From assembly GCF_900086705.1 (NCBI RefSeq), contig NZ_LT575483.1, positions 2,919,516-2,983,515 of the forward strand: a DNA stretch of 64,000 nucleotides. Reading direction: 5' to 3'. Both the position numbers and the translations under genes were made by a program. Shown one piece after another: positions 7,694 to 17,821 of the stretch. Source of the DNA: Massilibacillus massiliensis. Its GTDB lineage: Bacteria > Bacillota > Negativicutes > FLKF01. The notes under the pieces are model-generated. The model saw only the letters and a list, made by a program, of their open reading frames with translations, searched no databases and was not told the origin of the DNA. Every line of letters begins with the position of its first letter. Position 1 is the stretch's first letter.

Positions 7694-10225
7694 TTGTTCG
7701 GTTTTATAAAGAAATTTTTTGGCGATGATAATGAAAAAGAAATAAAGCGTATGCGTCAGATTGTTGAAAAGATCAATAGTTTGGAAGCAGATTTGCAAGG
7801 CTTGAGTGATGCTTCATTATGTGGAAAAACAAATCAATTTAAACGCAGAGTGGAAGAAGGGGAAACTCTAGATGCTATTCTACCGGAAGCTTTTGCTGTA
7901 GTCCGTGAGGCTTCAAAACGTGTGCTTGGCATGCGTCATTTTGATGTGCAAATGATTGGTGGTATCTGCCTGCATGAAGGTAAGATTGCGGAGATGCGTA
8001 CTGGTGAAGGTAAAACTTTAGTTGGTACATTGCCTACATATTTAAACGCTTTGACAGGCAAAGGCGTACATGTGATCACAGTGAATGATTATCTGGCAAA
8101 GCGTGATAGTGAATGGATGGGGAAATTATATCGCTTTTTAGGCCTATCTGTTGGCCTTATCGCGCATGGCTTGGATTTTCCGGATCGTAAACAGGCATAT
8201 GCTTGTGATATTACGTTTGGTACGAATAATGAGTATGGGTTTGACTACCTGCGTGATAATATGGTTATTTATCAAGATCAAATGGTACAGCGTGAGCTGA
8301 ATTTTGCGATTGTCGATGAAGTAGATAGTATTTTGGTCGATGAAGCGCGGACGCCGCTTATTATTTCTGGACCTGGTGATAAATCTACCGACATGTATAA
8401 AATTATGGCTGAGGCTGTAAAAGGGTTAGTAGAAGAAGTCGACTACACAATTGATGAAAAAGCAAAGGCTGTTTCACCAAAAGAGGAAGCGGTCGCAAAA
8501 GTAGAAAAAGCATTGCATGTGGCAAATTTATATGATAGTGAAAATATTGAGATGTCGCATTGCTTTACGCAGGCACTTCGGGCCAAAGCGTTGATGAAGC
8601 GAGATCGCGATTATGTGGTGCGCGACGGTGAAGTTGTCATCGTTGATGAATTTACTGGACGTTTAATGTTTGGACGTCGTTATTCCGATGGTCTTCATCA
8701 AGCGATTGAAGCAAAAGAAGGCGTAAAGATTGAGCGTGAGAGTCAGACCTTAGCATCCATTACCTTCCAAAATTATTTTAGAATGTATGATAAGTTATGC
8801 GGAATGACTGGTACTGCAAAAACGGAAGAAGATGAATTTATAAAAATTTATAGTCTGCCGGTCATTGTGGTTCCGACCAATCGGGATATTGCACGGACGG
8901 ATTACCCCGATGTCATTTACAAGACAAAAAAAGCGAAATATAAAGCGGTAGTCAATGCAATCATAGAGGCACATCGTAAGGGACAGCCCGTTTTGGTTGG
9001 TACGACCTCGATTGCACAATCCGAGGAATTAAGTAAGGTACTTAAGAAAAGCAGCATACCGCACAATGTATTGAATGCGAAATATCACGAAATGGAAGCA
9101 CAGATTATTTCCGGTGCTGGTCAGCTTGGTGCAGTTACGATTGCTACGAATATGGCCGGTCGTGGTACAGATATCGTACTTGGCGAAGGTGTGACCGAAA
9201 TCGGTGGACTCCATATCATCGGTACGGAACGTCACGAAAGCCGTCGAATTGATAATCAGCTGCGTGGTCGTGCTGGTCGTCAAGGTGATCCGGGATCTTC
9301 ACGCTTTTATTTGTCTTTGGAAGATGAATTGATGCGTTTATTTGGTTCTGATAATATTGCAGCCATCATGGATAAACTTGGTATGGAAGAAGATGAACCG
9401 ATTGAGCATAAATTAATTACACGCTCGATTGAACAGGCACAAAAGAAAGTCGAAGCGCGTAACTTTGATATTCGTAAACATGTTCTTGAATACGATGATG
9501 TAATGAATCAACAGCGTGAGGTTATCTATGGACAACGCCGTCAAATTTTGATGGGTGAGAACTTAAAAGAAAACATTATGCATATGATTTATAAGATTAT
9601 TGAATTGGATATGGATGCGTATGCCAATGAAAAACTATATCCGGAAGAATGGGATTTAGACAGCTTAATTACAGCTTGCAATGAGATTTTCGCACCGGAA
9701 GGTCGCTTGGTGAAAGAGCAGCTGGAAGAAATGAGCCGTGATGAATTAAAAGCAGAACTTCGGAAAGTAGCAGAAGATGCGTATAGCGATCGTGAAACTG
9801 TCTTTGGTGAAGACAGTATGCGCGAATTGGAAAAAGTCGTTATGCTGAAAGTCGTAGACAGTAAATGGATGGAACATTTGGATCATATGGATATGCTGCG
9901 TGAAGGTATTAATTTACGGGCATATGGTCAGCGCAACCCATTGGTTGAGTATAAAGTGGAAGCCTATGATATGTTCCAGGCTATGATAGAAACGATTCAA
10001 GAAGACATTGCAAAATTAATGTTTAGGGTGAATATCGTGACCGAGCAGCAACGCCCGGAAGATCATCTTGCACATGCGAAAGAAACACGTGGTGAAGTGG
10101 AAGCGGATGCTGAAGAAGAAGTAAAGCAGCAGCCGCATGTAAATCACGATACAACAGGACGAAATGATCTATGTCCATGTGGTTCAGGTAAGAAATATAA
10201 AAAATGTTGTGGCAGAGAAAAATAA
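7694..10225 (+). CDS. secA: Protein translocase subunit SecA
   Basis: An 843-residue SecA ATPase that drives proteins through SecYEG at the inner face of the cytoplasmic membrane. Visible features: Walker A region MRTGEGKT near residues 101-108, [14 protein letters not shown] (Walker B/DEAD) near 208-221, [10 protein letters not shown] and [11 protein letters not shown] helicase motifs in the second nucleotide-binding fold, and a C-terminal zinc finger [14 protein letters not shown] near 826-839 that binds SecB or phospholipid. The start is TTG at 7694, preceded by CGAGGAGTGAT; no ATG fits. It is directly upstream of prfB, a common Firmicute order. Confidence 0.98.
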   Translation: MFGFIKKFFGDDNEKEIKRMRQIVEKINSLEADLQGLSDASLCGKTNQFKRRVEEGETLDAILPEAFAVVREASKRVLGMRHFDVQMIGGICLHEGKIAEMRTGEGKTLVGTLPTYLNALTGKGVHVITVNDYLAKRDSEWMGKLYRFLGLSVGLIAHGLDFPDRKQAYACDITFGTNNEYGFDYLRDNMVIYQDQMVQRELNFAIVDEVDSILVDEARTPLIISGPGDKSTDMYKIMAEAVKGLVEEVDYTIDEKAKAVSPKEEAVAKVEKALHVANLYDSENIEMSHCFTQALRAKALMKRDRDYVVRDGEVVIVDEFTGRLMFGRRYSDGLHQAIEAKEGVKIERESQTLASITFQNYFRMYDKLCGMTGTAKTEEDEFIKIYSLPVIVVPTNRDIARTDYPDVIYKTKKAKYKAVVNAIIEAHRKGQPVLVGTTSIAQSEELSKVLKKSSIPHNVLNAKYHEMEAQIISGAGQLGAVTIATNMAGRGTDIVLGEGVTEIGGLHIIGTERHESRRIDNQLRGRAGRQGDPGSSRFYLSLEDELMRLFGSDNIAAIMDKLGMEEDEPIEHKLITRSIEQAQKKVEARNFDIRKHVLEYDDVMNQQREVIYGQRRQILMGENLKENIMHMIYKIIELDMDAYANEKLYPEEWDLDSLITACNEIFAPEGRLVKEQLEEMSRDELKAELRKVAEDAYSDRETVFGEDSMRELEKVVMLKVVDSKWMEHLDHMDMLREGINLRAYGQRNPLVEYKVEAYDMFQAMIETIQEDIAKLMFRVNIVTEQQRPEDHLAHAKETRGEVEADAEEEVKQQPHVNHDTTGRNDLCPCGSGKKYKKCCGREK

Positions 10226-10267
10226 AGTTGATCCTTTATTTTTAAATAGCCTTTAGGAGTTGAGAAC

Positions 10268-11369
10268 ATGCTTTTGGAAGATTTAAAAGTACCGATTGTT
10301 GAGATTAAAAAGAAGCTGGACGAAATGGGGACTTCACTTTGACATTGCTGGCAAAGAGGAGAAAATAGCGGAACTTGAATATAAAATGGGAGAACCAAGT
10401 TTTTGGGACGATCCGGAAAAAGCACAGCTTACGATGCAAGAATTAGCTGCGGTAAAAGATGGTGTTGTCAAATACAATGCATTGAATGCAGTGTATGAAG
10501 ATATGGAGATCCTTTGGGAAATGGGAACAGAAGATCAAGATGAGAGTGTCTATGACGATGTAAATGAAGCTTTACAATCGATGCAGAAACAAATTGAGGA
10601 ACTTGAACTTGAACTCATGTTGTCGGGTGAATACGATACAAATAATGCAATTTTAACCTTGCATGCAGGTGCCGGTGGAACGGAAGCACAGGATTGGACG
10701 CAAATGTTGCTGCGTATGTATGTACGTTGGGCGGAGCGGAAGAATTTTAAAGTGGAAACGATGGATTTGCTGCCTGGCGATGAAGCTGGAGTAAAAAGTG
10801 CTACGATCATGATTTCTGGGCATCATGCATATGGTTATTTAAAAGCGGAAAAAGGTGTGCATCGTCTTGTACGTATTTCACCTTTCGATGCGAATGCACG
10901 TCGGCATACGTCTTTTTCTGCCTGCGATGTCATGCCGGAAATTGATGATAATGTTGAAATCGATATTAACCCGGTAGATTTACGTGTGGATACATATCGT
11001 GCCAGCGGTGCGGGCGGTCAGCATATTAATAAAACCGATTCTGCAGTTCGTATGACGCATATTCCAACGGGAATTGTCGTGCAATGTCAGAATCAACGGT
11101 CACAAATCCAAAATCGTGAACAGTGTATGAAATTGCTTAGAGCTAAATTATTTGAGCTTGAGCAGCAAAAGAAAGCGGATGCCAAAGCTGAAATTGCCGG
11201 TGAATATCAAGCGATTGAATGGGGAAGTCAGATTCGTTCTTATGTATTTCATCCTTACAATATGGTTAAGGATCACCGGACCAATGCGGAAACTGGTAAT
11301 ACGCAGGCGGTTATGGATGGTGAACTTGATATGTTCATTGAAGCTTACTTGAGATTGATTACGAATTAA
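10268..11369 (+). CDS. prfB: Peptide chain release factor 2, with programmed +1 frameshift
   Basis: RF2 recognises UGA/UAA stop codons and triggers peptide release. Translation starts at ATG 10268, reaches an in-frame TGA at 10340-10342 after 24 codons and must shift +1 at CTT TGA to continue into the main frame (366 residues in all). The GGQ motif lies in [15 protein letters not shown], and the codon-recognition region follows [19 protein letters not shown] in domain 2. The shift is the usual autoregulation: low RF2 slows termination at the internal TGA and favours the shift. An annotation that starts inside the second frame (for example at 10296) would miss the real N-terminus. Confidence 0.96.
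10325..10343 (+). other. prfB programmed +1 frameshift site
   Basis: The site reads ATGGGGACTTCACTTTGAC. The slippery CTT and the TGA followed by C match the conserved element. The Shine-Dalgarno-like GGGG ends six bases before CTT, farther than the three bases usual in AGGGGG-type prfB sites. Confidence 0.9.
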
Positions 11370-11376
11370 AGTTCAT

Positions 11377-11406
11377 AGGTACACGTTTTCCTTTTTACGT
11401 GTGCCT
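11377..11406 (+). terminator. Weak terminator hairpin after prfB
   Basis: AGGTACACGT/ACGTGTGCCT form a 10-bp stem with one wobble. The following GTTCCTTTATT is only moderately T-rich. Confidence 0.55.
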
Positions 11407-11465
11407 GTTCCTTTATTTGGTATTCGTATCATGACGATTATAACGATGTTATTGGAGGCGGAAGT

Positions 11466-12155
11466 ATGGCAAAACGCTTTATCATGATTGGCGGGGCCCT
11501 CATATTGTTACTGGTTTTCAGTGAGTTTTTGCTGCCATCGGCAATCTCAGATGTAGTTGCCACGGCAATGAAAAATGTGACAAGTGCTGATCAAGTAAAT
11601 GCTAAAGTGGAAAAGTCTCCAGCCCTCATGATGTTAGCTGGTAATTTTGATGCGATTACGGTGAAAGTTAAGAATGCGAAAACAGATCAAGTCGTATTTG
11701 ATGAATTTGATGTAACTTTGCAGAATGCGCAAGTTGATATGGCAAAGTTAATACAGAATCGTAATCTTACGATGAAATCAGTAGAGGATGTTACAATAAA
11801 AGCAATTGTTTTAGAGGATGAACTGGCAAGGGCGATGAACCAATCCGTAAAGGGGATAAAAAATGCGAAAGTAAGCATTACACCGGGAAAAGTAACTGCG
11901 ACGGGAGCTTTTTCAATGGGTGGTTTCATTAATGCAAAAATTATTTTAGAGGGTAATATCATTACGACAGATCAAAAAATTGTATTCCATGCAGAGCATT
12001 TTCAGATAGACAATAGTATGGTGGGGAAATTTGGCGGAACATTAGTTACCGATCTTACGCTGGTAGACTTGAAAAAATTACCGTTTGATGTAACCGTAAA
12101 AAATGTTACTTTAGAAGAAGGTAAAGCGGTCGTTTATGCCGATTCACATCGTTAA
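11466..12155 (+). CDS. DUF2993 (LmeA-like) membrane-anchored lipid-binding protein
   Basis: A 229-residue protein with an N-terminal transmembrane or signal segment (about 5-27) and a soluble domain of beta strands typical of DUF2993, which is related to LmeA-type phospholipid-binding proteins. The FDAITVKVKNAK segment and the ITPGKVTATGAF segment fit this family. It would act on the outer face of the cytoplasmic membrane or in the periplasm. TTGGAGGCGGAAGT precedes the ATG. It lies between prfB and the DUF5693/csaB envelope genes, which suggests an envelope role; the ligand and mechanism are unknown. Confidence 0.75.
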   Translation: MAKRFIMIGGALILLLVFSEFLLPSAISDVVATAMKNVTSADQVNAKVEKSPALMMLAGNFDAITVKVKNAKTDQVVFDEFDVTLQNAQVDMAKLIQNRNLTMKSVEDVTIKAIVLEDELARAMNQSVKGIKNAKVSITPGKVTATGAFSMGGFINAKIILEGNIITTDQKIVFHAEHFQIDNSMVGKFGGTLVTDLTLVDLKKLPFDVTVKNVTLEEGKAVVYADSHR

Positions 12156-12197
12156 AATAATAGTCAAATTAATTTCGGTTGTAAGGTGGAGAAGATA

Positions 12198-14246
12198 TTG
12201 AAGAAATTCAAATATAACCAATGGCTGCTTGGATTTATTGCAATTGGTCTGGTAGCTGCTTTGTCAGTGGGGATTTATCGGCATAGAGTAGAAGAAAATA
12301 ATACGACAGTAGAAATGGCCATCGATTATGAAGGCCTGATAGAACTCGCGCAAATTGAAGGCGTGCCAGCGCAGACGGTATTAGAGCAGGCTAAAAAAGC
12401 AGGGATTACATCTCTTGCGGTGTATGAAACTACGTTGAAAAAGTTAACGGAAAACGGAAAAGTTACAACAACCGCTGGGGCAGACCTTATTAAGAGTTAT
12501 AACAATGGTATGTTAAGCAATCCTGACTGGCGCAGTTATGTCGAAAATGGTACGGTGAGTGCAGATCAGATCTATATCGGGAGCATTCAGCCGCAGGTTT
12601 TTGCCGAAGTGAAAGAGGATTTGATTCGCAGACTTGGGGCTGCGCGTGTTGTTTCTTTGCAGGTGGGGACGCATGAGGTTTTGGCGGTAAAGGCCAATTA
12701 TGAAAAAGCGTTGAAATGGAATTTAGGCATGCCGACGGATGAAATGAAGGCAGTAAACGAAGCTGGTTTTTATGTTGTAGCCAGACCAAGTAATTATACG
12801 AAGGTCAGGGAAGATGATATCCAAGCGGTGTTTGCTCGGATCGAAGGGTTTGATGTGTCCGATGTTATCTTTTCTGGAGAAGAAATTCTTGGTGCACCGA
12901 AGAAAGTGGCTGTTACAGCAGAGCTTTTTAAAGACCGTGGCTATACGCTTGGCATGATTGAACATCCATTACAGTTGCAGTTTTTTAAACAAGAGGGTTT
13001 AATGGAATTGGCGAAGCGTACGGAGTATAAAGCCGCGCGTGTTTATTCTATACCTAAGGATGAGCAGCCGAAAATGAAAGTTGCAGAGGCTGTTGAACGT
13101 TGGGTGATGACTGACCAAGAACGGAACATTCGGATTAATTTGTTGCGGACGTATGAAAAGCCAGAAGGTACAATGAATCTTTTAGAAACCAACTTAACCT
13201 ATTTTTCTGATACAAAAAAAGCGTTGGAGGAGAAAGGGTTCACGATAGGAAAAGCAGGTACGTATGAGCAATATTATCCGAGTAGATTTTTACTCGTTCT
13301 AATTACACTTGGTGCAGTTGCAGCCGGTGTATTATATATGTCCTTGGTATATCCATTTAAGGAACGTTATCAATATATGCTCATGGCAGGGATGTCATTG
13401 ATTTTGGTAACACCTATTATCATGGGACATGGAAATTTTGTACGAAGCATGGTTGCACTTGCCAGCGCAAATCTGTTCCCGGCACTGGCGATGATTTGGC
13501 AGTTGGATCGTTGGCGTAACAGTACGTTTAATGAAAATGCATCGATGCTGCGCATCATGTTTACCGGAGCGGGACTATTGTTGACGACTGGAGCTTTAGC
13601 TTTTATCGGCGCAGCGTATGTCGGATCGGTACTTGCTGATGTCGAATATCTATTGGAAGTCAATATTTTCCGCGGTGTAAAATTAACATTTATATTGCCA
13701 ATTATTTTAGTGAGCATTGCTTTTTTAGCACGGTTTAATTTGTTTGAAGGTAAAGAATACGCAGGGAGTTTTTATTTGCAGCTCAAAAAGATTTTAAATA
13801 CCCCGATTTATATAAAATCTTTGATAGGTTTCGGTTGCGCTGCACTTGCTTTGCTGATTTTCATCGGACGATCTGGTCACACGGCGGGGGTACCGGTATC
13901 AGGAGCAGAATTAAAGTTTAGAGCTTTTTTAGAACAAGCCTTGTATGCAAGACCTCGTTCTAAAGAATTGTTGATTGGGCATCCGGCATTTATGCTTGCG
14001 GTAATGTCGCTGTATAAAAAATGGCCGAGGGTCTTATTTTTCATTTTAGTAATTGTAGCAACCATCGGGCAGGGCTCCCTAGTTGAGACTTTTTGTCATT
14101 TACGTACACCAATCTTTATGTCATTTATGCGCGGTGTGGGTGGTTTAGTCCTTGGCGCCGGTGTTGGAATGATTGCTATGGTTGCAGCACATTTGCTCTA
14201 CAATCTGTCTTCCTATATAGGGAGGGATACAGCAAAAAATGAGTAA
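12198..14246 (+). CDS. DUF5693 family membrane protein
   Basis: A 682-residue protein with one N-terminal transmembrane helix (about 8-25), an extracytoplasmic domain to about residue 360 and then a C-terminal block of about eight or nine hydrophobic helices. This matches DUF5693, which commonly precedes csaB. Its role is unknown; the company of csaB suggests surface polysaccharide or S-layer anchoring. TTG at 12198 is preferred because GGTGGAG at 12185-12191 is six bases upstream; the GTG at 12186 lies inside that site. Its stop overlaps the csaB start by 8 bases. Confidence 0.78.
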   Translation: MKKFKYNQWLLGFIAIGLVAALSVGIYRHRVEENNTTVEMAIDYEGLIELAQIEGVPAQTVLEQAKKAGITSLAVYETTLKKLTENGKVTTTAGADLIKSYNNGMLSNPDWRSYVENGTVSADQIYIGSIQPQVFAEVKEDLIRRLGAARVVSLQVGTHEVLAVKANYEKALKWNLGMPTDEMKAVNEAGFYVVARPSNYTKVREDDIQAVFARIEGFDVSDVIFSGEEILGAPKKVAVTAELFKDRGYTLGMIEHPLQLQFFKQEGLMELAKRTEYKAARVYSIPKDEQPKMKVAEAVERWVMTDQERNIRINLLRTYEKPEGTMNLLETNLTYFSDTKKALEEKGFTIGKAGTYEQYYPSRFLLVLITLGAVAAGVLYMSLVYPFKERYQYMLMAGMSLILVTPIIMGHGNFVRSMVALASANLFPALAMIWQLDRWRNSTFNENASMLRIMFTGAGLLLTTGALAFIGAAYVGSVLADVEYLLEVNIFRGVKLTFILPIILVSIAFLARFNLFEGKEYAGSFYLQLKKILNTPIYIKSLIGFGCAALALLIFIGRSGHTAGVPVSGAELKFRAFLEQALYARPRSKELLIGHPAFMLAVMSLYKKWPRVLFFILVIVATIGQGSLVETFCHLRTPIFMSFMRGVGGLVLGAGVGMIAMVAAHLLYNLSSYIGRDTAKNE

Positions 14247-15345
14247 TATTGTAGTTTCGGGTTACTATGGCTTCAAAAATGCTGGAGATGAAGCCATGCT
14301 AGCCGCTATGATAGAAGTATTATCGGATTTAGATTCAAGTGTAAATATTACGGTTATTTCTGCAAATCCTGAAGATACTAAGCATAGACATGGCGTAAAT
14401 TCGGTTTATTGGTTAAATTATTATGAAATTGGTAAAGCTTTAAAAAACAGTGATGTATTGATTAGCGGCGGTGGCAGTCTATTGCAGGATGTCACGAGCG
14501 GCAGAAGCCTATATTATTATATGAGTATATTATTTTTGGCGAAGAAAATGGGAACGCCAGTGATGCTCTATGCACAAGGCATTGGCCCGATTTGCGGACG
14601 TTTCGCGCGGAAAGCAATGCAGTATATTGGAAATCGGGTGGATTTAATCACGGTTCGTGACCATGGTTCTTTGCGGGAACTGGTAGATCTTTCGATTGAT
14701 AAACCGAAAATTCATGTAACTGCCGACCCCGTTTTGGCAATTCATCCAGTGGACAAACAAATTGGCAGAAGCATTTTGCGACAGCATCAACTTGAAGGGG
14801 CCAAGCCTTTGGTAGGTATCTCAGTTCGTGAATGGCGTGAATGGGAACACTACAAAGATATATTGGCCGCGGTTACGGACAATATAACAAATGAGCTTGA
14901 TGCACGTGTTGTCTTTATTCCGATGCAATATCCAGAAGATGTGATGACAGCGAAAAAGATTGTGAGCCGAACGAAATTTTCAGCAGCGGTACTCGATGAT
15001 GAATATACAACGAGCGAATTATTATCTATCGTTGGAAATTTGGATTTATTAATTGGAGTTCGTTTACATGCACTTATATTTGCCGGCGTAATGGGTGTAC
15101 CGATGCTTGGAATGTCTTATGATCCTAAAATTGATCGTTTTTTAACGTCAATTGGACAAGATGTCGTTGGAAATTTAGAGAATATTACTGTTGATAAACT
15201 CATGGATCGTGTCCGGGAAAAATGGCAGGAGAAAAATAATTCGCCAGAAAAGCAGGGATTGTTTATCGGTGAATTGCGTAATGCGGCATTTCAGAATGCA
15301 GAGCTTGCAATTGCACTGATTTCTAAGTGTAAATCTACGAGGTGA
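14239..15345 (+). CDS. csaB: Polysaccharide pyruvyl transferase CsaB
   Basis: A 368-residue polysaccharide pyruvyl transferase. It begins with the family's SGYYGFKNAGDEAMLAAMI segment, followed by LISGGGSLLQDVTSGRSLYYY and, later, DLLIGVRLHALIFA and GMSYDPKIDRFL. CsaB uses phosphoenolpyruvate to pyruvylate cell-wall glycan so that SLH-domain S-layer and outer-envelope proteins can attach. It is translationally coupled to the DUF5693 gene and followed within a few bases by the YitT gene, forming a three-gene unit. Confidence 0.93.
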   Translation: MSNIVVSGYYGFKNAGDEAMLAAMIEVLSDLDSSVNITVISANPEDTKHRHGVNSVYWLNYYEIGKALKNSDVLISGGGSLLQDVTSGRSLYYYMSILFLAKKMGTPVMLYAQGIGPICGRFARKAMQYIGNRVDLITVRDHGSLRELVDLSIDKPKIHVTADPVLAIHPVDKQIGRSILRQHQLEGAKPLVGISVREWREWEHYKDILAAVTDNITNELDARVVFIPMQYPEDVMTAKKIVSRTKFSAAVLDDEYTTSELLSIVGNLDLLIGVRLHALIFAGVMGVPMLGMSYDPKIDRFLTSIGQDVVGNLENITVDKLMDRVREKWQEKNNSPEKQGLFIGELRNAAFQNAELAIALISKCKSTR

Positions 15346-15350
15346 AATGT

Positions 15351-16199
15351 GTGAAGAAGATCAGACAGTATGTGGGCATGACTTTGGGGATCTTGATTGC
15401 TGCGGTAGCAATGAATTTATTCTTGATTCCGCATAAGATTGCTGCCGGCGGCGTAAGTGGATTAGCGACTGTTCTGCATTATTTATTTGATTTTCCCGTT
15501 GGAATGATTATGTTGGTAATCAACATACCGATTTTCATATTCGGATTAAAAATTTTGGGCGCGCGTTATGGCATGAATACATTGTATGGCGCGGCTATGT
15601 TATCTGTTTTTATTGATCTTACGCAGCCTTTTACGCCAGTTGTTACCGATGATATTTTGCTCAATTGTCTTTATGGCGGGGTGATGTCTGGCGTCGGTAT
15701 GGGCTTGGTATTTCGGTTTAAAGGCAATACCGCGGGGACTGCTTTGCTTGCGGCAATTTTAAATAAACTTTTCCGCATTAGTGTAGGGCAGGCATTGCTT
15801 GTAGCAGATGCTTGTGTAGTTGCTTTCGCAGGCATTGTTTTTCATAGTCCTGAACTGGCGCTTTATGCGACGATTTCAATTTTTGTGACTTCGCAGATTG
15901 TTGACTTGGTACAGGAAGGTCCGGCGACGAGCAAATCATTTTTGATTATGGCGGAGCAGCCGGAAGAATTGGCAGATAAAATTTTTCAAGAGATTGATCG
16001 CGGTGTTACTTATTTACAAGGCCGTGGCGGCTATACGGGACAAAGTCGCGAAATGCTCCTTTGTGTTGTGGATACGAGTCAAGTAACGACGTTAAAAGAA
16101 CTGATTATGCACCATGATAAAAAAGCCTTTATCATTGTAAACGATGCACATGAGGTTTTTGGTGAAGGTTTTAGTAGTTATGAGAAGAAAAAAGTATAG
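15351..16199 (+). CDS. YitT family membrane protein (DUF161 + DUF2179)
   Basis: A 282-residue protein with about five or six transmembrane helices (residues about 5-175; PHKIAAGGVSGLATVLHY is typical of YitT) and a C-terminal cytoplasmic DUF2179 domain (about 200-280; GVTYLQGRGGYTGQSREMLL). The biochemical function is not known. GTG at 15351 is chosen because GAGGTGA at 15339-15345 is five bases upstream. It ends the csaB operon before a terminator. Confidence 0.88.
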   Translation: MKKIRQYVGMTLGILIAAVAMNLFLIPHKIAAGGVSGLATVLHYLFDFPVGMIMLVINIPIFIFGLKILGARYGMNTLYGAAMLSVFIDLTQPFTPVVTDDILLNCLYGGVMSGVGMGLVFRFKGNTAGTALLAAILNKLFRISVGQALLVADACVVAFAGIVFHSPELALYATISIFVTSQIVDLVQEGPATSKSFLIMAEQPEELADKIFQEIDRGVTYLQGRGGYTGQSREMLLCVVDTSQVTTLKELIMHHDKKAFIIVNDAHEVFGEGFSSYEKKKV

Positions 16200-16214
16200 A
16201 CGCTTTGGACGGAT

Positions 16215-16258
16215 AAAGTGGTTCCTAGATGCATAGGCATGTAGTGAACCACTTTTTT
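16215..16258 (+). terminator. Rho-independent terminator of the csaB operon
   Basis: AAAGTGGTTC/GAACCACTTT form a 10-bp stem around a 21-base loop, followed by a T run. Confidence 0.8.
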
Positions 16259-16289
16259 GTTGTAAAATTTTCGTTAAAAGGAGATTCTT

Positions 16290-17015
16290 ATGATTTTTTT
16301 TGCGAAAAATTTTTGTAAGCGCCTTATGGTTTTGTGCATGGCAGCAGTCGCATTGCTAAAATTGCATACGACAGTGACCATGTTTATTTCCATTTTTATT
16401 TCTGTTTTGTGCTATGCACTGCCGTTTGATGTGTACTTTGCTATCGGATTTGTTTTATTGCTCTTTGCGCATGAGTTCGGACATATCATTGCGGCAAAAG
16501 TCGTGGGGCTTCGTACGTCTCCGCCTATTTTCATCCCGTTTTTGGGTGCAATGGTGCATTTAAAAAGGCAGCCGGTCAATGCGAAAATGACTGCAAATAT
16601 TGCGATCGGAGGTCCGGCAATGGGAGCACTCAGCGCGCTGGTTTGCATTGCTTGTTATTTTTGGACGGATCAAAAACTGTGGCTGACTTTGGCTTATATT
16701 GCCTGCATTTTAAATTTGTTTAATTTGATTCCAAGTGAGCCTTTAGACGGAGGGAAAATCGTCGTTGCCATTTCACCGCATTTTTGGTGGCTGGGTACGA
16801 TGATGATTGGTTTATTATTTTTTTATACCTATAATATGTTAATTTTCATCATATTTCTTTTTTCTTTATCGAGGGTATGGAAGATCAATCGTACAAACTA
16901 TACGGAAACTTATTATCAGATCAGCCGAAAAAAAAGATGGATGGTCTTTAGCTGGTATATAGGATTAATTGCAGTTTTAGGGATTGCGACTTTGTATATA
17001 TGGGAATTACTATGA
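16290..17015 (+). CDS. Site-2 protease family (M50) membrane metalloprotease
   Basis: A 241-residue intramembrane zinc protease. HEFGH at residues 61-65 supplies two zinc ligands and the catalytic Glu; NLIPSEPLDGGK near 145-156 supplies the third ligand Asp. About six hydrophobic segments fit the SpoIVFB/S2P fold without PDZ or CBS domains. Such enzymes cleave membrane-spanning regulators or signal-peptide remnants; the substrate cannot be named here. It stands alone between the csaB operon and ftsEX. Confidence 0.88.
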   Translation: MIFFAKNFCKRLMVLCMAAVALLKLHTTVTMFISIFISVLCYALPFDVYFAIGFVLLLFAHEFGHIIAAKVVGLRTSPPIFIPFLGAMVHLKRQPVNAKMTANIAIGGPAMGALSALVCIACYFWTDQKLWLTLAYIACILNLFNLIPSEPLDGGKIVVAISPHFWWLGTMMIGLLFFYTYNMLIFIIFLFSLSRVWKINRTNYTETYYQISRKKRWMVFSWYIGLIAVLGIATLYIWELL

Positions 17016-17134
17016 TAGAATGGTTTTTCTGTAAATTTTATGATTGCAAAAAAAGGTTTTTTAATAAAAATGTCTAAAGATATAACGTTATGAGGGATTT
17101 TGTATTTTTTTGAGTTAAGGGGGTCTTGTCACCG

Positions 17135-17821
17135 TTGATACATATGAGTGAAATTTCGAAAGTATACGAAAATGGTTCACTGGCACTGAACAATATTAAT
17201 ATTGATATTGAAAAAGGAGAGTTTGTTTTTCTTGTTGGTTCGAGTGGTGCTGGTAAATCTACTTTTATAAAAATGTTGTTTCGTGAGGTATTACCATCGA
17301 AAGGGCAGTTGATCGTAAACGGTCGTAATGTGATGACCATGAAAGAGGAAGAAGTACCGTATTTAAGACGTGGATTGGGAATCGTGTTTCAGGATTATCG
17401 TCTTTTGCCGGATAAAACGGTATATGAAAATGTTGCGTTTGCAATGCAGGTAATTGAAGCACCGCGTCGTGAGATGCAAAAACGTGTAAACAGTGTGCTC
17501 GATCTTGTTGGTTTACGTGATAAACTTAAAAGTTTACCGTCTCAGTTATCGGGTGGTGAGCAGCAGCGGGTAGCGATCGCGCGGGCGATTGTGAATAATC
17601 CGATGGTTGTAATTGCCGATGAACCGACTGGTAACTTAGATCCGGAGACGTCTTGGGACATCATGAAAATTTTTGAACGGGTAAATAAATCAGGTACGAC
17701 AATCGTTATGGCAACGCATGATAAAACGATCGTCGATACAATGCAAAAAAGGGTAATTGCGATTGAAGATGGCTGTATTGTTCGCGACGAAGTGAAGGGA
17801 GCATACGGCTATGAAGATTAG
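17135..17821 (+). CDS. ftsE: Cell division ATP-binding protein FtsE
   Basis: A 228-residue ABC ATPase. Walker A GSSGAGKST near residues 36-44, Q-loop GIVFQDYRLL, signature [14 protein letters not shown] and Walker B VVIADEPTGNLDPE mark it as FtsE/LolD class; the N-terminal IHMSEISKVYENG matches FtsE starts. With FtsX it controls periplasmic peptidoglycan hydrolase activity during division. TTG at 17135 is selected by alignment with FtsE N-termini; TTG at 17126 sits too close to the AAGGGGG site and ATG at 17144 would remove the first strand. It overlaps ftsX by 11 bases. Confidence 0.95.
   Translation: MIHMSEISKVYENGSLALNNINIDIEKGEFVFLVGSSGAGKSTFIKMLFREVLPSKGQLIVNGRNVMTMKEEEVPYLRRGLGIVFQDYRLLPDKTVYENVAFAMQVIEAPRREMQKRVNSVLDLVGLRDKLKSLPSQLSGGEQQRVAIARAIVNNPMVVIADEPTGNLDPETSWDIMKIFERVNKSGTTIVMATHDKTIVDTMQKRVIAIEDGCIVRDEVKGAYGYED

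Noticed and set aside
10296-11369. prfB read as a truncated gene or pseudogene
   Set aside because: The in-frame TGA after 24 codons sits in a CTT TGA C context, the conserved programmed frameshift of RF2. The full protein is restored by a +1 shift.
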